Shown piece after piece: positions 7,986 to 17,900 of a stretch of 64,000 bases of DNA. The notes under the pieces were generated by a model, which did no database searches, was not told the DNA's origin, and saw nothing but the letters and a program-made list of their open reading frames with translations. The position numbers and the translations under genes were made by a program. The DNA comes from Prevotella sp. P2-180 (GTDB lineage: Bacteria; Bacteroidota; Bacteroidia; Bacteroidales; Bacteroidaceae). Within the stretch, counting starts at the first letter, position 1; the number at the start of each line of letters is the position of its first letter. The stretch lies in contig NZ_NPJI01000110.1 of the NCBI RefSeq assembly GCF_002251435.1, forward strand, positions 1-64,000, read 5' to 3'.

Positions 7986-9434
7986 TTAAATTTCTTCCAG
8001 TGCCTGCTTCAAGAGATTCCAGAAGGGTTCTACTGTCGGGATGAGTGCACGCTCACCTGTGGTGTGTGGCGACTTCATCGTAGGCCCTAAGGAAACGACG
8101 TCGAGGTGTGGATACTTGCCGAGAATGATAGAGCACTCCAGTCCGGCATGGTCTATCTGTATGATTCCGTCCTTACCGTTCTGCTCTTTATAGATGCGGA
8201 GCAGATGGTGGAGTATCGGGCTTTCGGGATTCGGGTCCCAGCCGCCGTAGCTTCCGGCTGTCTCTACCTTCATGCCAGCCATATTAAGACAAGAAGCAAT
8301 CATGTTGACTACATAGTCTTTCATGTCCTCGCGTGCTGAACGAGGCAGGAGCTTAATGAGTGCGTTGCCGCCTTCGATGTCGATGATAGCAAGGTTGCTT
8401 GATGTCTCCACTACATGAGGATATGCAGGTATCATGCGCACCACTCCATCGTGAACGGCATATATGGCATCCACAAGATTGTCTTGTATCTCTTCGGGGA
8501 GTTCGGTCTTTGGTGTCTCCACATCTTCCACGAAGAATTCTATTCCGCTTTCTATTCCCTTATACTCGTCTTCGAAGTCAGCTTTCCAGTCTGCCACGAG
8601 TTCCTTCAGTGCCTCAACGTTTTCTTTTGGTAACGTGAGCACCACCACGGCCTGGAATGGTATGGCGTTGCGCATGTTTCCGCCGTGCCATGTGGCAAGA
8701 CGAGCCTCACAGTCGGCAATGGCTTCGCGCACGAAGCGAACCATGAGTTTATTGGCATTGGCGCGGCCTTCGTTTATTTCCAGTCCAGAGTGTCCTCCAC
8801 GCAATCCCTTGAGTGTGACACGCACTGCAGCGTCGTCAGGGTCGGTGTCCACCTCCTTATATCCGAGGGTGGCTGTGACATTGATTCCGCCTGCGCTACC
8901 AATCACGAACTTGCCCCAGCACTCAGAGTCGAGGTTGAGAAGCACGTCGCCATGCAGTTCGTCGGCAGGCAGGGCATTGGCACCAAACATGCCAGTTTCC
9001 TCGTCGGCAGTAATGAGAGCCTCCACAGGTCCGTGTTTCAGTGTCTTGTCTTCCATTACGGCCATTATTGTGGCCACACCAATACCGTTGTCGGCACCAA
9101 GCGTTGTTCCTTTAGCCTTTACCCATTCTCCGTCGATATAAGTCTCGATGGGGTCAGTCTCGAAATTGTGTGTGCTTTCAGGCGACTTTTGCGGCACCAT
9201 ATCCATGTGAGCCTGAAGAATCACCCCCTTCTTTCCCTCCATACCTGGTGTTGCAGGCTTGCGCATTACAATATTGTCGGCAGGATCCTTAAAGGCCTCC
9301 ACACCTACTCTTGCGGCGAAGTCAAGAAGAAATTGTTGAACTTTCTCCAGATGTCCTGACGGACGTGGCACTTGTGTCAGTGCGTCGAAGTTTTTCCAGA
9401 TGCACTCTGGATTAAGGTTTTTAATTTCACTCAT
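7986..9434 (-). CDS. pepD: Aminoacyl-histidine dipeptidase (M20 peptidase)
   Basis: 482 residues, cytosolic. Metal and active-site motifs of the PepD branch of M20 are visible: HMDMVPQK (about residue 77), ADNGIG (about 120) and DEETGMFGA (about 150), with RGGHSG in the dimerisation domain and a C-terminal catalytic half. PepD cleaves Xaa-His and other unspecific dipeptides. The start codon overlaps the last 8 bases of the upstream flippase-like gene, so the two are translated from one message. Length and motif order are those of intact family members. Confidence 0.93.
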   Translation of the reverse strand: MSEIKNLNPECIWKNFDALTQVPRPSGHLEKVQQFLLDFAARVGVEAFKDPADNIVMRKPATPGMEGKKGVILQAHMDMVPQKSPESTHNFETDPIETYIDGEWVKAKGTTLGADNGIGVATIMAVMEDKTLKHGPVEALITADEETGMFGANALPADELHGDVLLNLDSECWGKFVIGSAGGINVTATLGYKEVDTDPDDAAVRVTLKGLRGGHSGLEINEGRANANKLMVRFVREAIADCEARLATWHGGNMRNAIPFQAVVVLTLPKENVEALKELVADWKADFEDEYKGIESGIEFFVEDVETPKTELPEEIQDNLVDAIYAVHDGVVRMIPAYPHVVETSSNLAIIDIEGGNALIKLLPRSAREDMKDYVVNMIASCLNMAGMKVETAGSYGGWDPNPESPILHHLLRIYKEQNGKDGIIQIDHAGLECSIILGKYPHLDVVSLGPTMKSPHTTGERALIPTVEPFWNLLKQALEEI

Positions 9435-10416
9435 AGCATTTTTTGGTTTTTATAAAATTCAAAGCCACCCATGCCCATATACCGAGCACGATGACAAGCA
9501 TTGTCTGGACTGTATGTACGATTAATACGAAGTATAATGCCTTCTCATCGGCCACTCCATATAATATCAGCATTGTTTTCACGGCAAAATGCCACGGTCC
9601 GGCACCATTGGGAGTTGGCACCAAAACGGCAATGCTACCCACCACAAAGGTGACCATGGCACAGCCTATTCCCAGATCTGACGTGAAGTCGAAGCAAAAG
9701 AAAGTGAGGTAATAATGAAGAAAATAGCTCACCCATATTCCAAGTGTAAAAAGCACGTAAAGCGGAATGTTGCGTACATCTTTCAGCGAAATTATACCTT
9801 GCCATATACCACCAAGTGTAGCTTTCACCTTATTATATATTGAAAGCTTCTTGAGAAGGAAATGGAGAAGCACGAGGCAGGCTATACCACATACTATTGT
9901 GACAAGATATCCGGCTGCCGTGAAACGGTGCAGCACCGAATCGACACTCGTGCCGGTACGGTCGAAAAAGACGTTGAAGACGCTCAATTGGGCGAGAAGA
10001 GTCACTCCAGTAACACCAGCCACTACCAGAGAGTCGATGGCTCTCTCGGTGACCACTGTACCTAACGCCTTGGTGAACGAAACCCCGTCGACTTTCTTCA
10101 ACACACCGCAACGAGTGAACTCACCGATACGTGGCACCAGGAGGCTTGCAGCATATGAGAGGAAAACAGCGTTGACACTTGTTGAACGACGAGCATGTTC
10201 GCCTATCGGGTCGAGCATCTGTTTCCATCTCCATCCGCGGAAAGCCTGGGCTAGTATGCCGAACGGAAACGACAAAAGCATCCACGTCCAGTCCATCTCA
10301 TGCAACAAGACATGGCTCATACTGTCGAAGTCAAATCCACGGTACATCCAGTAGAGTATGGCCCCACCCAACACTATCGGCAGAAGTATCTTAATTATGG
10401 CGTTAGATATTTTCAT
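9427..10416 (-). CDS. Lysylphosphatidylglycerol synthase-like transmembrane (flippase-domain) protein
   Basis: About 329 residues with eight or so membrane helices. Family signs of the UPF0104/LPG-synthase TM domain are FRGWRWKQML near residue 60, the conserved RIGEFTRCGVLKK, and VPTPNGAGPWHF near residue 270. These domains are proposed to move lipids or lipid-linked groups across the inner membrane; the substrate is unknown. ATG at 10416 is preferred over TTG at 10419. The gene overlaps pepD downstream and is separated from the MaoC gene upstream by a heptamer-repeat spacer. Confidence 0.82.
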   Translation of the reverse strand: MKISNAIIKILLPIVLGGAILYWMYRGFDFDSMSHVLLHEMDWTWMLLSFPFGILAQAFRGWRWKQMLDPIGEHARRSTSVNAVFLSYAASLLVPRIGEFTRCGVLKKVDGVSFTKALGTVVTERAIDSLVVAGVTGVTLLAQLSVFNVFFDRTGTSVDSVLHRFTAAGYLVTIVCGIACLVLLHFLLKKLSIYNKVKATLGGIWQGIISLKDVRNIPLYVLFTLGIWVSYFLHYYLTFFCFDFTSDLGIGCAMVTFVVGSIAVLVPTPNGAGPWHFAVKTMLILYGVADEKALYFVLIVHTVQTMLVIVLGIWAWVALNFIKTKKCYE

Positions 10417-10430
10417 CAAATGTCACGACT

Positions 10431-10499
10431 CTTCATTCTTCATTCTTCACTCTTCATTCTTCACTCTTCATTCTTCACTCTTCACTCTTCATTCTTCAT
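10431..10499. repeat. Heptamer array (CTTCATT / CTTCACT)n
   Basis: About nine to ten units of CTTCATT and its variant CTTCACT fill the whole spacer between the MaoC stop codon and the start of the flippase-like gene. It is the longest of the four heptamer arrays in the window. Confidence 0.9.
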
Positions 10500-10964
10500 T
10501 TACTCAAAATAATAGAGAAACGTGGCCACACCTTCAAGAGCCTTCTTCTTCTGGTCCTTTATCTCGATGGCAAACTTTATCTCTGCCTTCACCGTGCCAC
10601 GAAGATTGGCAATCGACAAAAGGTCGGCAACAAGACGGATAGACTCGCCAGACTTCACAGCCTGACCGAACTTCATCTTGTCCATACCATAATTCACCAT
10701 CATTTTCAGGTTATTCACCTCAATAATCTGATTCCACAGATAAGGAAGCATAGAGAGAGTGAGATAGCCATGGGCAATAGTAGTTTTGAAAGGACTTTCC
10801 ACGGCAGCTTTCTCTGGATTCACATGTATCCACTGATGGTCGAGAGTGGCATCGGCAAAGAGGTTGATACGTTCCTGTGTCAACTCTACATAGTCTGACA
10901 CACCGATATTCTTGCCGAGCATTGCGGCAAACTCTTCATAATTGTTTATTACTACTTTACTCAT
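10500..10964 (-). CDS. MaoC-like hotdog hydratase
   Basis: 154 residues forming one hotdog domain. The hydratase 2 signature is present: DHQWIHVNPEKA (the Asp/His pair, near residues 43-55) followed by TIAHGYLTLSM. Family members hydrate trans-2-enoyl-CoA to (R)-3-hydroxyacyl-CoA. Own promoter at 11009-11016; followed by the flippase-like gene and pepD on the same strand, possibly as one operon. No partner fatty-acid gene is nearby, so the physiological substrate is not evident. Confidence 0.88.
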   Translation of the reverse strand: MSKVVINNYEEFAAMLGKNIGVSDYVELTQERINLFADATLDHQWIHVNPEKAAVESPFKTTIAHGYLTLSMLPYLWNQIIEVNNLKMMVNYGMDKMKFGQAVKSGESIRLVADLLSIANLRGTVKAEIKFAIEIKDQKKKALEGVATFLYYFE

Positions 10965-11008
10965 TGTTGTTTTTTGTTTATTATACGTAGTTTATCCTAA
11001 AACGAGTG

Positions 11009-11016
11009 CAAAGATA
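11009..11016 (-). promoter_or_regulatory. -7 box TATCTTTG for the MaoC gene
   Basis: Perfect TAnnTTTG match on the minus strand 45 bp before the start codon at 10964, preceded by an A/T tract. Confidence 0.6.
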
Positions 11017-11082
11017 GCGTTTTTTTTTAATTGTACAAAAGAAAAATTGTGAGTAATTCTTTTTTATACATAGTTTAACTGA

Positions 11083-12849
11083 TTACAGATACAGCAAGCT
11101 AACGATAAACACGTTTGCGGCAAGTATGATGAAATTCATAGGCAAGCCAATTTTCACAAAGTCGACAAAACGGTAGCCGCCTGGTGAGTAGACAAGCATG
11201 TGGGTGGGAGAACCGATAGGAGTGGCGAAACTCGAAGCGGCAGCTATCATCAGGCCCATGCAGAAAGCCATCGGGTCGCAACCTAAGGTGATGGCAGCGT
11301 CGTAGGCTATTGGGAAGAACATGGCGGAGGTAGCCGTATTGCTAATAAACTCTGTGGCAAACGTAGTGACAAAACAGATGGCAGTCAGAACGACAATAGG
11401 ATTAGAACCGCAAACATCGAGCAAGCCCTGGGCAAGAAGTTCCGACAAGCCAGTATGCTCTATAGCCTTTCCTAAGCAGACGCTTCCGGCGAACACCATC
11501 AGAGCCTTCCAGTTGATGTTGTCCTCAGCCTGTTTTATGCTGCAACACTTTGTAAGCAACATGGCGAAAGCCGCCAAGAAACAGGCGCGAAGCAACGGCA
11601 TGACATTGAAGGCGGCAAGGAGAATCATAGAAAGCATGATAACTGTTGAGACAATGGTCTTGACGCTATAGTTGGCCACTGTCTCTGAATCGAAGAAACA
11701 GAGGTCGTGCTTCATGCCTTCCTTGTCTATGCCGCGACCCTCAAACATCAATGTGTCGCCTGCCCTGAGCACCACCTCGTGTGGACTTGTCTCAATGCGC
11801 TCGCCGCTACGTGCCACAGCCACGAGCACCATGTTGTGCGACTTCTCATAATCGGCTTCCACTATTGTCTTGCCTATCAGGGTGCTTGTGAAGGTAACGT
11901 ATGCAGTGCTTATCTTCCTGCGGCGGTCTACGTCGTTGAGCCTGTATACATGTTCCGTAGCACTCACAAGCTCGTGGCTCTTCTTCAACTCCAGTATCGC
12001 GCTTACGTCGCCGCTGAATATCAGGCGGTCGCCGCCAAACACATAATCATTGTCATCCACGGGCGAAATGATTTCCTTGTCGAAACGCACTATCTCAACC
12101 AGACGTCCACCATTGATGTCGGCAAGTCCGCACTCCTTCACCGTGTCACCCACAATCTTAGACTCTGTAGGGACAAGAAGCTCAACAGTATAGTCGCTGA
12201 TAGACTCAAACGACTCGTCGGGAGACTTGCGGTCGGGAAGCATACGACGCATGGCAATGACAGAGAGAATGAGTACACACACGCAGAACAAACCGGGAAG
12301 AAGAGGCTCAAAGAAAGATATCACATCACCGGTCTTTTCCTTGTAGAAACCAGCAATGACAAGGTTGGTAGGAGAACCGATGATGGTGCACACGCCACCC
12401 AAACCGGCTGCATAGCTCAACGGAATGAGCATCTTTGAAGGTGTGATGCTGAGTTTCTTCGACCAAATCTTCACCACATTGATAAACAGCATCACCACAG
12501 TGGTGTTGTTAAGCAACGAACTGAGAATAGCCACAGGCAACATCAGCTTGCTGACGGCACGTGCATACCCTTTCGGCTGTCCAAGCAGATTTTTCACCAC
12601 CCACTGCAGCACACCTGTATGCACCAGTCCAGTGACCACGATAAACATTATTCCGACAACGACAACCGTCTCGGAACTAAATCCCGAGATAGCTTCTTTC
12701 ACAGGCAGCGAACCGCTGATTATCAACGATCCAATTCCTCCGAGAAACACCATCTCCACAGGCAACTTGGTTTTTAACAGCAAACCAAACATCACCACTA
12801 CGATTGCGATGGTGTACCATGCATGAATGTCTAATCCCAATAATTCCAT
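11083..12849 (-). CDS. SLC13/DASS-type anion symporter with two TrkA-C domains
   Basis: 588 residues. About twelve membrane helices split by a cytosolic insert at about residues 205-385 that holds two RCK_C/TrkA-C units. Helix-hairpin signatures of the DASS family are present in both halves (NNTTVVMLFINVV, and SNTATSAMFFPIA with PIGSPTHMLV). Such proteins import divalent anions (sulfate, dicarboxylates) with Na+ in the inner membrane, and the TrkA-C units probably sense a ligand. The substrate cannot be read from sequence. Divergent from the peptidyl-prolyl isomerase gene. Confidence 0.87.
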   Translation of the reverse strand: MELLGLDIHAWYTIAIVVVMFGLLLKTKLPVEMVFLGGIGSLIISGSLPVKEAISGFSSETVVVVGIMFIVVTGLVHTGVLQWVVKNLLGQPKGYARAVSKLMLPVAILSSLLNNTTVVMLFINVVKIWSKKLSITPSKMLIPLSYAAGLGGVCTIIGSPTNLVIAGFYKEKTGDVISFFEPLLPGLFCVCVLILSVIAMRRMLPDRKSPDESFESISDYTVELLVPTESKIVGDTVKECGLADINGGRLVEIVRFDKEIISPVDDNDYVFGGDRLIFSGDVSAILELKKSHELVSATEHVYRLNDVDRRRKISTAYVTFTSTLIGKTIVEADYEKSHNMVLVAVARSGERIETSPHEVVLRAGDTLMFEGRGIDKEGMKHDLCFFDSETVANYSVKTIVSTVIMLSMILLAAFNVMPLLRACFLAAFAMLLTKCCSIKQAEDNINWKALMVFAGSVCLGKAIEHTGLSELLAQGLLDVCGSNPIVVLTAICFVTTFATEFISNTATSAMFFPIAYDAAITLGCDPMAFCMGLMIAAASSFATPIGSPTHMLVYSPGGYRFVDFVKIGLPMNFIILAANVFIVSLLYL

Positions 12850-12936
12850 TATTTTATTATTATAATTTATTTTCTACTTCTTATGAGTTCACTCCATTAC
12901 TTACTAAAGTAGAGAATTTACTTACGATAACCGCTG

Positions 12937-12944
12937 CAAAGGTA
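12937..12944 (-). promoter_or_regulatory. -7 box TACCTTTG for the SLC13-type gene
   Basis: TAnnTTTG match on the minus strand 88 bp before the start codon, in the divergent region with the isomerase gene. Confidence 0.55.
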
Positions 12945-12983
12945 ACAAATATTCATTAAAAATATTATTTTTTTGAGCAATAT

Positions 12984-13014
12984 TTTGTATTTTCCACATC
13001 TTTATTTATCTTTG
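12984..13014 (+). promoter_or_regulatory. Complete -33/-7 promoter of the isomerase gene
   Basis: TTTG at 12984-12987, 19-base spacer, TATCTTTG at 13007-13014: an ideal Bacteroidetes promoter, 28 bp before the ATG at 13043. Confidence 0.75.
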
Positions 13015-13042
13015 CACCATCAAAATCAACACTTTTATCATT

Positions 13043-13828
13043 ATGAAAACAATCATCTGCGCCATAATCATGGCATTCTCACTGGGACTGAGAGCCCAAG
13101 AAAGCAACAACTGCAAAGAAGTGTTGCTCGAGACAACAGCTGGCAACATCAAACTGAAACTCTACAACGAGACACCACTACACCGCGACAACTTCCTAAA
13201 GCTCGTCAACCTCCACGTCTATGACTCACTACTTTTCCACCGCGTCATTAAAGACTTCATGATACAGTGCGGCGACCCGAAGAGCAAAGAAGCCAAACCT
13301 GGAGATTTCCTCGGCGAGGGCGATCTTGACTGGACCGTGGAACAAGAACTGCGTCTGCCACAACTATATCACCGCCGCGGAGTGCTTGCCGCCGCACGTG
13401 AACCAGATAGCGACAACCCTTACCGCGAGTCAAGCGCATGCCACTTCTACTTGGCTTGGGGGAAGACTTTTACCGATGCTGAGCTCGACAAGATGCAGCA
13501 GCGCCTCGACACACTCTACGGATACCGAGTGAAAATTACTCCTGAGATGCGTGAGACATACAAGACCATTGGCGGCATTCCGCATCTCGACGGAGGATAC
13601 ACCGTATTTGGCGAGATAGCCGAAGGACTCGACGTGCTGGAAAAAATACAGCAGACGGCCACCGACGAGAATGACCGTCCGCTGGAAGACGTAAGAATCC
13701 TAAAAGCTACCGTAATAGAGAAGAAGCCTGCAACAGTAAAAAAGAAGCCTGTCGCAAGAAGACGTCCTGCTGCTAAAGCAGGAAGTCAGTCAGCTCAGCG
13801 CAAGCCTTCTGGCACTCGCGCTCGGTAG
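13043..13828 (+). CDS. Exported cyclophilin-type peptidyl-prolyl isomerase
   Basis: 261 residues with a signal peptide (MKTIICAIIMAFSLGLRA). A cyclophilin fold follows: TTAGNIKLKLY, the catalytic region VYDSLLFHRVIKDFMIQCGD near residue 65, and DGGYTVFGEIAEGLDVL. Relative to minimal cyclophilins there is an insertion of about 60 residues (TFTDAELDKMQQRL) before the last strands. After residue 225 the chain becomes a Lys/Arg/Ala-rich tail (KKKPVARRRPAAKAG). The last 56 bases overlap the 3' end of the convergent cusC-like gene. It should speed proline isomerisation of exported proteins. Confidence 0.9.
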   Translation: MKTIICAIIMAFSLGLRAQESNNCKEVLLETTAGNIKLKLYNETPLHRDNFLKLVNLHVYDSLLFHRVIKDFMIQCGDPKSKEAKPGDFLGEGDLDWTVEQELRLPQLYHRRGVLAAAREPDSDNPYRESSACHFYLAWGKTFTDAELDKMQQRLDTLYGYRVKITPEMRETYKTIGGIPHLDGGYTVFGEIAEGLDVLEKIQQTATDENDRPLEDVRILKATVIEKKPATVKKKPVARRRPAAKAGSQSAQRKPSGTRAR

Positions 13829-14951
13829 AAAGCACATTGTCGATTGCATCGTAATAGTACGACAAACCTACAAGATATTCTACAACAGATATCTCACCGG
13901 CTTTAAGGGCCTTGGCAAGCAGCTGGCTGTTGTCGGCTTCAGCCAAGGCCTTTTTCGATGTCTCTACAGCCTCAACGAGTCCCTTTGCGCGAAAGTATCG
14001 CTCTTGAAGTATGCCGTAAAGCTGTCCTTTTGCATCGTCGCGAACCGCATCGGCAGCCTCGCTCTCACGCTTGGCTTGTCTTATGCGGCGTCCGCTGCTC
14101 CACAACGGTACGCTCAGGCCAACTGTAAGACCCTGAAACTGCTCGCCCATGGTCTTCTCGCTCATGTAGCCAAGAGAGATGGAAGGAAGGGCAGACTGAC
14201 GGACAGCAGATAGCTGACTGCGGGTCATAGCCGTCTGGCTCTCGGCATAACCAAATGTGGGATGTGAGGCCATCACCTGATTGTACCAAGAATCGAAGTC
14301 GGAAGGCAGGTCGGGCATGATGAAAACCGTGTCAGCCACCTTCACGGCCTGTCCTCCATTAAGTCGTGCAAGTTGTGTCATCACCGCCTGTTGCTCAGCC
14401 TCAGCCTTTTTCATCTCAGTAGTTATCTGCGACAAGCTCAGACTAACATTATTTAATTCGAGTTTGTTGCTAGCCCCAGTCTCAAGACTACGCTTCTGAG
14501 CCAGATAAATGGCATTGGCATGAGTCATTCTCCGCTCAAGCTCAGCTATATACCTATTATAATATATAGCGTCGATAAGAGCTTTCTTAGCTTCAAGCAG
14601 TATGACACAGCGTTCAGACTTATACTGCCAGTCTACCATGTCGTCTCGACGTTTTGCCACTTTTGTTTTTGCACCAGTTATAGTAGGGAAGTCAAATTCC
14701 TGACTTACGCTAATGTCGGTTCGGTTGCCTATCGACGAAGGGTTTCCCCATAGTCTGTTCACTCCCAATTCCGGGTCGGCAAGTGTATTGTCGGCATGAT
14801 TAGCTTTTTTCTGTGCCTCCACAGATTTCTGCATTGCTTTCAACGTAGTGTTGTTGACCTCTATCTCCGCCAACGCTTTTTCTATGCCATTTTGTGCAAA
14901 GAGCGTTGAACCAGCCATCATGGCTAAAAATAATACTGTACCTCTGTTCAT
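13773..14951 (-). CDS. TolC-family outer-membrane channel of a metal efflux pump (CusC/CzcC type)
   Basis: 392 residues with a signal peptide ending near LFAQ. Two long helical hairpins (SVEAQKKANHADNTLADPE, and KRESEAADAVRDDAKGQLY) show the duplicated TolC/OEP fold. It is the last gene after the RND pump and adaptor genes (gap of 21 bp to cusA), so it should form the outer-membrane exit of a tripartite heavy-metal pump. It is shorter than E. coli CusC (about 440 residues), which is usual for Bacteroidetes members. Confidence 0.85.
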   Translation of the reverse strand: MNRGTVLFLAMMAGSTLFAQNGIEKALAEIEVNNTTLKAMQKSVEAQKKANHADNTLADPELGVNRLWGNPSSIGNRTDISVSQEFDFPTITGAKTKVAKRRDDMVDWQYKSERCVILLEAKKALIDAIYYNRYIAELERRMTHANAIYLAQKRSLETGASNKLELNNVSLSLSQITTEMKKAEAEQQAVMTQLARLNGGQAVKVADTVFIMPDLPSDFDSWYNQVMASHPTFGYAESQTAMTRSQLSAVRQSALPSISLGYMSEKTMGEQFQGLTVGLSVPLWSSGRRIRQAKRESEAADAVRDDAKGQLYGILQERYFRAKGLVEAVETSKKALAEADNSQLLAKALKAGEISVVEYLVGLSYYYDAIDNVLSTERECQKACAELTDFLL

Positions 14952-14972
14952 ATCTTTAATATTTTTATATCC

Positions 14973-17900
14973 TCACTTTTCTCCCCTTGCACCTCTCTCC
15001 TCACTCAAAAGATACATTACCGGAATGATAAACCCGTTGAGTAATGTGGAAGTGAGAAGTCCGCCAAGAATAACCTTTGCCATCGGGCTCTGGATCTCGT
15101 TTCCAGGCAAGTCTCCGCCAAGCACCATAGGTATTAGGGCCAAGGCAGAAGTTAAGGCAGTCATGAATATTGGATTAAGACGGTCTGCCGACCCTTGAAG
15201 CACACACTGCTTCAACGGCATGCCATTTTCACGCAGGTCGTTGTATCGGGAAACGAGAAGCATTCCGTTACGTGTGGCAATTCCAAACAGCGAGATGAAA
15301 CCAATGATAGAAGGAATGCTCACCACACCACTCGTCATCCATATCGCCACCACACCGCCTATCAATGCCAATGGCAGATTTATCATCACCACAGCCGATT
15401 GTCTCACGCTTCTGAACTGACTGAACAGCAACATGAAGATGACAAGCAGCGACAACAGCGAAGTGATGGTAAGAGTGCGGGAAGCCTGCTGCTGACTCTC
15501 AAACTGTCCGCCGTATTCCACATGATAACCCTCAGGCATATTTACGTTTTCGTCCACCTTGTGCTGTATGTCTCGCACCACTCCCAAGAGGTCCCTTCCA
15601 GCCACATTGCACGATACCACCACCTTGCGCTGTGCATTCTCACGGCTTATGGTGTTCGGGCCGGCAGTAGATGTTATCTCCGCTATGTTTTCTAGAGCCA
15701 CCTTACGACCTCCGGCATCAACCATAAGATGTCTGATGCCCCAAATGCTTTGTCGGCTGGCATCATCCACTTTAAGTGTAAGTGCAAAGGTCTGGTTTCC
15801 CTCAAACACTTGCGACACCTCGCGACCTTCTAGCAGAACCTCAATCATGTCAACAAACTCAGGCATGGTCACGCCATATTTTGCAAGTATCGTACGTTTT
15901 GGCTTTATCGTGAGCTGCGGACGCTCCACCTGCTGCTCTACGTTAAGATCAGCCACTCCCTCTATATCCTTAATACTAGACTTTATCTCGTTGCCAATTT
16001 TAAAGATGTGGTTAAGGTCTGGACCAAACACCTTTATCGCAATGCTTGCCCTCGTTCCTGAGAGCATGGCGTCGATGCGATGGCTTATGGGCGAGCCCAC
16101 TTCTATGTTCACTCCAGGAATCTCCGACAGCTTGTGGCGAATGTCGGCAAGAAGTTCGTCTTTCGAACGGTCCTTTAGTTCGTATGGAGCCTCTATCTCC
16201 GAAGTGTTCACACCAAGAGCATGCTCGTCGAGTTCGGCACGCCCTGTTTTCCTTCCCACCACCTTTATCTCGGGTACAGAAAGCAACAGTTCCTCCGCCC
16301 TTCGTCCAATCTTGTCAGACTCTTCAAGGGAAATGCCAGGCAAAGTGCTTACGTTTATGGTGAAAGAGCCTTCGTTGAATGGTGGCAGAAAGCTACTTCC
16401 AAGACTGGCAAATACAGCTATGGCTGCCACAAGAGCCACACATGTTGAAGCGACAACGGCAATCTTTTTATCTATGACCCTTTCCAAGGCCGTGGTATAC
16501 CATGCCTTTAGCTTGCGTGCCACTATCGGTTCTTGTCCTTGCCCGTTAACCTTTCCCTTTCCCAGGAGATAGCTGCACATCACCGGTGTCATGGTAAGTG
16601 CCACAACGGTAGAGGAGCACAATGCCACGATGAATGCCACCCCAAGCGGCTGTAGCATTCTGCCTTCCATGCCCGAAAGAAAGAATATGGGCACAAAGCT
16701 TGCAATGATTATCAGAGTTGAGTTGAGAATGGGCAGACGCACTTCCTTCGACGCCTCGAATATCACCTCTATCACAGAACTTTGCTCTGCTTTGGGCAAC
16801 ATTCTGTTCAAACGCAGTCTACGGTAAACATTTTCCACGTCCACTATGGCATCGTCCACCAGTGATCCTATGGCAATACACATACCTCCAAGACTCATCG
16901 TATTGATAGTCAATCCCATAAAATGTAACGCCACGATGGCTGCAAGCAACGATAGTGGTATGGTAACAAGCGATATCAATGTTGTGCGCACGTTCATCAA
17001 GAAGAGGAACAACACTACCACTACAAGCACTCCACCTTCAATGAGAGCGTTTTTAACATTGTCAATACTGCTCTCGATAAAACGCGATTGTCGGTAAACA
17101 TCCGTAGAGAGTTTCACATCAGCTGGCAGACTCTTCTTAAGCAAGACGATAGTGGAATCAAGAGCTTCTGTGAGTTCGAGAGTGGACACGGATGGTTGTT
17201 TCGTCACTGTCATTATCACGGCAGGCTTGCCATTATATGAAGCGGTACCCATGCGCGGCATACGGTTACCCACCATCACTTCAGCTATTGCGTCAAGACG
17301 AATGGGCATTCCCGACGGCGACTTTTTCACCACAGCCTTGCCTATCTCCACCGGATCGTTGGTGGTGAGCAATCCTCGTATGATGTATTCGTTGCCATAC
17401 TCGTAAAGAGTGTTGCCCGCAACATTGCGGTTCATGTTGCCCACTGCGTTAATCACCTCGTTAAGACCAACATCGAAATGCTTCATACGCTCAGGGCTAA
17501 GCTGTATCTGGTATTCGCGAATGTCGCCACCAAGCACGGCCACCTGAGCCACACCACCCGAAGCCATAAGACGCGGACGAATGGTCCAGTCGGCAAGTGT
17601 GCGAAGCTGCTGAAGCGAGGTAGTGTCGGATGTGAGCGACACAAACATCAGTTCGCCGAGTATCGACGACTGTGGACCTAACGTAGGACTACCTATACCT
17701 TGCGGCAAGGCATCATTCACAGTAGAAAGCTTTTCGGTCACAATCTGTCGGGCACGATACACATCCGCCCCCCAGTTGAATTCTACCCAAACCACCGAGA
17801 AACCATTTGTTGATGACGACCTTACTCGTCGCACGTCGGTAGCACCATTCACGGCCGTTTCAATAGGAAATGTCACAAGTCGTTCCACTTCCTCGGCAGC

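Noticed and set aside
8464..9359. Two long + strand frames of about 225 residues
   Set aside because: Antisense shadows of pepD; composition is biased and no domain is recognisable.
9767..10354. 195-residue + strand open frame
   Set aside because: Shadow of the lipid-flippase-like gene on the other strand, which has clear family motifs and membrane helices.
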